Of a DNA stretch of 43,552 nt, positions 40,304 to 43,552 are shown in pieces. Numbering within the stretch: position 1 is the stretch's first letter; the number at the start of each line of letters is the position of its first letter. The position numbers and the translations under genes were made by a program. Below the pieces are notes generated by a model that had not been told where the DNA came from, made no database searches, and saw nothing but the letters and a program-made list of their open reading frames with translations. The stretch lies in assembly GCF_000817775.3 (NCBI RefSeq), contig NZ_JTHE03000051.1, forward strand, positions 1 to 43,552, in the 5' to 3' direction. The DNA is from Lyngbya confervoides BDU141951 (lineage in GTDB: Bacteria > Cyanobacteriota > Cyanobacteriia > Thermosynechococcales > Thermosynechococcaceae).

Positions 40304-41167
40304 ATGAGAACACCCAACAGCCAGGCCATTGCAAAACAAGAACGCCGACAAAAGGGTTGGCTCGTTGCCCAGACAGCCGCCAAATTGCTGCTGGAAACCT
40401 ATCCGGTTGAGAAAGTCAGTCTGTTTGGCTCTTTGCTAAACCCTCATAGTCTTCGTCGTCATTCCGATATCGACCTAGCAGTGTGGGGTCTGCCGGATAG
40501 CCAGTACTACCAAGCTGTCAACGATTTATCCAGCTTGAGTTCGGACTTTTTATTTGACTTGGTTCAATTTGAATCGGCTCAGCCCAGCTTGCAACAGACC
40601 ATTGTGCAGCAGGGATTGCCCATGACAGCGGAAACCACCCTGCCCCTTAAGCCAGACCAAGTCCCTCGACGGTGTTACCCAGATTCAGCCATGAATGATC
40701 AGGCCATCCTATTGGGGCAAATTGAGCAAGAGCTGGAGGAACTCAAGACCTTAGTCCAGAAAACCCAGTCTCTTCTGAATAAACTGAGAGCCACACAGGA
40801 CGAAGACTATATCGGCACAGTTGCCCTCAACCTGCATAGTTTTTACTGTGGCGTAGAGCGCATCCTAAAGCAAATTGCCCAAACCATCGATCGCTCTGTT
40901 CCCGATACAGCGGATTGGCACCGGCAACTGCTGCGACAAATGGCGGCCCCCGTCCGGCCCGTCCGACCTGCCGTTTTGAGATCAGAAACGCTGGCCATGC
41001 TGAATGATTATTGTTCCTTCCGCCATGTAGTCCGAAATATCTATAGCTTTAATCTCAACCTAGATCGAGTGGATCAGTTAGCAGCAGCATTGCCGACCTG
41101 TCTAACCGTCTTGCAAGCAGACCTAGAGCATTTCATCAGCACCCTTGAGCCACCCGCAGAACAATGA
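40304..41167 (+). CDS. Fused MNT nucleotidyltransferase-HepT protein
   Basis: A 287-residue single ORF containing both halves of a HepT-MntA type toxin-antitoxin system. The N-terminal part (about 1-120) is a minimal nucleotidyltransferase with FGSLLNPHSLRRHSDIDLAV, the GSx(n)DxD motif; in the known system this half AMPylates and silences the toxin. The C-terminal part (from MNDQAILLGQIEQELEEL) is HepT-like, ending in RHVVRNIYSFNL, which fits the Rx(4-6)xY/H nuclease motif. The partners are normally two adjacent genes. An internal ATG at 40691 could still give a separate HepT chain. The start at 40304 is chosen because the MNT domain follows closely. Confidence 0.8.
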   Translation: MRTPNSQAIAKQERRQKGWLVAQTAAKLLLETYPVEKVSLFGSLLNPHSLRRHSDIDLAVWGLPDSQYYQAVNDLSSLSSDFLFDLVQFESAQPSLQQTIVQQGLPMTAETTLPLKPDQVPRRCYPDSAMNDQAILLGQIEQELEELKTLVQKTQSLLNKLRATQDEDYIGTVALNLHSFYCGVERILKQIAQTIDRSVPDTADWHRQLLRQMAAPVRPVRPAVLRSETLAMLNDYCSFRHVVRNIYSFNLNLDRVDQLAAALPTCLTVLQADLEHFISTLEPPAEQ

Positions 41168-41246
41168 TAGCGATGGCACTTTATCCGTTATCCCCCTCCT
41201 TCTATTCATCCACAAATTCCCTCAACTAAAGCCACTCCTACTGTCT

Positions 41247-42191
41247 ATGTCTTGTTCCTCCCCAGTCGTTTTTCTGATCTTCCGGCGTCCGGATCTAACG
41301 GCTCGTGTGTTTGAAGCGATTCGACAGGCCCAGCCTGCTAAGCTACTGGTAGTGGCCGATGGCCCCCGCAATGACGCTGAAACTGAATTGTGCCAACAAG
41401 CCCGAGCCATCACCAAGCAAATCGATTGGGATTGCGAAGTCTTACGAAACTATTCTGATGTGAACCTAGGCTGCCGCAAGCGGGTGAGCAGTGGCCTCGA
41501 CTGGGCGTTTGAGCAGGTAGAAGAGGCGATCGTTCTGGAAGATGACTGCTTGCCTCACCCAAGCTTTTTCAGCTATTGTGAAACGCTTTTAAAGCGTTAT
41601 CGCAACGATAAACGAATATGGTGCATCAGCGGTGATAATTTTCAACATGGGAAAGGTCGGGGAAAGGCAAGTTACTATTTTTCCAATTACAACCATTGTT
41701 GGGGATGGGCCAGTTGGCGACGAGCATGGCAACAATATGATCATAACTTAACTCACTGGCCAGAGTTTCGTGACGGTCAATATTTGCAGGAAATATTGGA
41801 TAGTGCAGAAGAGGTTGATTATTGGCATCAAATATTTGAGAGGCTGCATTATTTTGGAGAACCAAATACTTGGGACTATGCCTGGACTTTAACCTGTTGG
41901 CTCAATCGCGGGTTAACAGTTTTGCCGAATGTTAATCTTGTCTCTAATATCGGATTTCGGGAGGATGGCACCCATGTTTTAAGCGATTCCCCTTGGGCCG
42001 AAATGTCAACCTGCGATATTGGGGAGTTAAAGCATCCATCGTTTATTGCCCGCGATCGCGCTGCAGATATGTACACATTTGATCACCATTTTGGTGGACT
42101 AGCTAAAAGGAAAGCAAAACGCATTGATGTAAAGCTCAAAAACAAAATTTCCAGAATTATAAATTCTAATAATATCAATAGAGCTTTCTAG
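41247..42191 (+). CDS. GT2-like glycosyltransferase (HlpA-like)
   Basis: A 314-residue GT-A glycosyltransferase of a type often named hemolytic protein HlpA-like. It starts VVFLIFRRPDLTARVFEAI, has the DxD in IVLEDDCLPHPSFF and the family block HCWGWASWRRAW. The frame is open from 41145, overlapping the MNT-HepT gene, but homology begins at ATG 41247. The lower half of the gene is more AT-rich than the first half, as elsewhere in this locus. Confidence 0.84.
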   Translation: MSCSSPVVFLIFRRPDLTARVFEAIRQAQPAKLLVVADGPRNDAETELCQQARAITKQIDWDCEVLRNYSDVNLGCRKRVSSGLDWAFEQVEEAIVLEDDCLPHPSFFSYCETLLKRYRNDKRIWCISGDNFQHGKGRGKASYYFSNYNHCWGWASWRRAWQQYDHNLTHWPEFRDGQYLQEILDSAEEVDYWHQIFERLHYFGEPNTWDYAWTLTCWLNRGLTVLPNVNLVSNIGFREDGTHVLSDSPWAEMSTCDIGELKHPSFIARDRAADMYTFDHHFGGLAKRKAKRIDVKLKNKISRIINSNNINRAF

Positions 42192-42248
42192 AGTTTTATA
42201 AATTCAGAACTCAGATATTTAAATATTGTCTATCTTAAAGTTATTTTT

Positions 42249-43163
42249 ATGCCTGATCTTAAGACAAAAAATACTTCCACAGATGAAGTCATTAATTATT
42301 GGTTAGGAAAGCTCCGTTCAGGAGAATGCTTATTGAGTGAAACATCTCCGACATCTGAAGACACTCTTTTTATAGAAGACTTATGGAGACTCATGGATCA
42401 AGTCTGGGATGAAATGGGCTGCGATAATTTAGACTTAAATAATGACAAAATATCTTCTTATTATCAGCACCCTGTTTGGCTTCTAAATGGATACTTTATA
42501 GAAAATCACGATCTTTCCTTACAGCATCGGAATGCTATTTCTGACTGGATTGTGAAGAATAATCTTCTATCTGTCATAGATTTTGGTGGCGGTTTTGGTA
42601 CTTTGGGACGACTAATCACAGAAAAATCAGATGAAACAATTGTTGATATCTACGAACCATTTCCTAGTCAAGAATCTCTATATCGGTGTCAAAATCACTC
42701 TAGAATTAAGTTTGTTTGTCAACTGAATAACCAGTATGATTGTCTGGTGTGTACAGATGTCCTTGAGCATGTCCCAGATCCTTTGTCTCTCTTGGCACAG
42801 ATGGTTTCATCAGTCAATATTAATGGATATTTGCTCATTGCAAATCATTTTTATCCATGCATAAAATGTCACTTGCCAAGCACATTTCATTTTCGCTATA
42901 GCTTTGATCAATTTGCTGAAGTTTTTGGCTTACAGTCCATCGGTATATGTCTCAATAGTCATGCGACGATCTATCAAAAAACAGTAAATCAGACTCCTGA
43001 CTGGAAACTTATTCGACGCATGGAAAGAATTTCTCAACAACTATTCTTCTTCAGGGAATTCAATCGGTATTATTTGTTGCCCTGGAAAAACCGTATTAAA
43101 AACTTTATCACTCATCCTATTACTACTGTTCAAAAGGCAAGAGCAAAGTTTATCAATTTTTGA
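42249..43163 (+). CDS. Class I SAM-dependent methyltransferase
   Basis: A 304-residue protein. Motif I is VIDFGGGFGTLGRLI, IVDIYEP follows as the acidic strand, and CLVCTDVLEHVPDPLSLLA is the motif IV/post-motif block. HFYPCIKCHLPSTFHFRY follows. The N-terminal ~90 residues are an extra helical region not seen in small methyltransferases. The C-terminus is basic. It may methylate a sugar in the glycan. It lies 57 bases after the glycosyltransferase gene and the AT-rich codon use is similar. Confidence 0.82.
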   Translation: MPDLKTKNTSTDEVINYWLGKLRSGECLLSETSPTSEDTLFIEDLWRLMDQVWDEMGCDNLDLNNDKISSYYQHPVWLLNGYFIENHDLSLQHRNAISDWIVKNNLLSVIDFGGGFGTLGRLITEKSDETIVDIYEPFPSQESLYRCQNHSRIKFVCQLNNQYDCLVCTDVLEHVPDPLSLLAQMVSSVNINGYLLIANHFYPCIKCHLPSTFHFRYSFDQFAEVFGLQSIGICLNSHATIYQKTVNQTPDWKLIRRMERISQQLFFFREFNRYYLLPWKNRIKNFITHPITTVQKARAKFINF

Positions 43164-43286
43164 GGCTATATCGTATTTTTTATCGGCATACTTTGATTAC
43201 TTTTCATGGCAGTTGTTAGCCCCCAGTTAGCAATAAGACTTAACAAAAGAAAATCCTTTGGAAATTTGTAACTCAACACTGCATAG
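43164..43286. other. Spacer
   Basis: About 120 bases after the methyltransferase gene hold no recognised feature. Confidence 0.4.
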
Positions 43287-43463
43287 TACGATCGCTATTC
43301 CCTGGCCTGTCTATTGCAGCACTGCGGCTTTACCCAAATTCAGCAGCGCACCGCCGATGAAAGCTACATTGCGGACTGGTCTAGTTTTAACCTGGACACC
43401 GAACCCGACGGCTCCATCTATAAACCCGACTCATTCTATATTGAAGCCGTTCGACCCGATTAG
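43287..43463 (+). pseudogene. C-terminal remnant of a methyltransferase-like gene
   Basis: The frame reads YDRYSLACLLQHCGFTQIQQ, then ADESYIADWSSFNLDTEPDG and YKPDSFYIEAVRP before TAG. This resembles the end of SAM-dependent methyltransferases common in cyanobacterial glycan loci (DRYSLARLL, FNLDTEPDG, KPDSL). It is cut off by TAG immediately upstream and lacks all SAM-binding motifs. Confidence 0.65.
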
Positions 43464-43474
43464 ACCGCTCAACC

Positions 43475-43552
43475 ATGAAAACAGACAAACTGTTCTACCT
43501 TTAACGGATCTGAGCCCTAATTTGGCCTTGCTACGGCTGTTAGTCGTACCTG
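43475..43552 (+). pseudogene. Possible start fragment of an Rpn/DUF2887-like gene
   Basis: ATG 43475 begins MKTDKLFYL and stops. MKTDxLFY is a frequent opening of cyanobacterial Rpn/DUF2887 nuclease-like proteins. In another frame the last bases read DLSPNLALLRLLV. Only nine residues support the call, and the window ends here. Confidence 0.25.

Noticed and set aside
1-43552. tRNA genes, rRNA and riboswitches (for example a TPP riboswitch before thiG)
   Set aside because: No T-loop, cloverleaf or conserved riboswitch core was noticed by eye; only 84 bases separate thiG from the sigma-gene frame and no TPP core was seen there.

Overview
The window comes from a cyanobacterium. The HIP1 octamer GCGATCGC and its core recur throughout. 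The left part carries genes for plastoquinone synthesis (ubiA-type prenyltransferase), sulfolipid synthesis (sqdX), a CpcT/CpeT-type phycobiliprotein lyase and a SigG-like sigma factor with its anti-sigma factor. No rRNA, tRNA or CRISPR array was seen on reading; this was not a computed search.

Layout. (1) 1-2,150: an almost empty left edge, then a two-gene operon of uncharacterised families (DUF6978-like and DUF1828/DUF1829-like) with a broken small ORF in front. (2) 2,180-12,832: ordinary core genes: thiG, sigG/anti-sigma, ubiA, an ACT-domain malic enzyme, a GFA-family protein, a histone-deacetylase-family hydrolase, a Tat-exported Rieske lipoprotein, a phospholipase-D-like protein, the CpcT-like lyase and sqdX. 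(3) 12,944-16,944: a divergent pair, a GT4 glycosyltransferase and a Wzc-type tyrosine kinase/chain-length regulator, which opens a surface-polysaccharide locus. (4) 17,213-24,124: an accessory hotspot full of PD-(D/E)XK-type proteins (two tandem Uma2 genes, DUF3782 copies), a DUF2281/PIN toxin-antitoxin pair between two perfect 280-bp direct repeats, and gene fragments. It also holds a GDP-mannose 4,6-dehydratase-like gene and a Wzm permease. (5) 24,346-39,911: the polysaccharide locus proper: Wzt ATPase, the UDP-L-FucNAc cassette fnlA-fnlB-fnlC plus a glycosyltransferase, a CapA-TupA fusion protein, a broken UDP-glucuronate epimerase, more glycosyltransferases and a methyltransferase. (6) 40,304-43,552: an MNT-HepT fusion, one more glycosyltransferase, one more methyltransferase, and gene fragments at the right edge.

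How it fits together. The locus appears to make and export a polysaccharide by an ABC-transporter route (Wzm/Wzt, with a carbohydrate-binding C-terminus on Wzt), with a Wzc-type kinase nearby. Precursors suggested by the genes are a GDP-mannose-derived deoxyhexose and UDP-L-FucNAc. The 709-residue CapA-TupA fusion suggests that an amino acid or glutamate-type decoration is added to the glycan; this is the best candidate for an undescribed activity here.

The right half is AT-richer and mosaic. Two identical 99-bp MITEs, each with its own 4-bp target duplication, lie in inverted orientation on either side of the fnlABC-glycosyltransferase cassette. The Wzt gene changes base composition partway through. 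Several genes are decayed, which fits repeated gene exchange at this locus.
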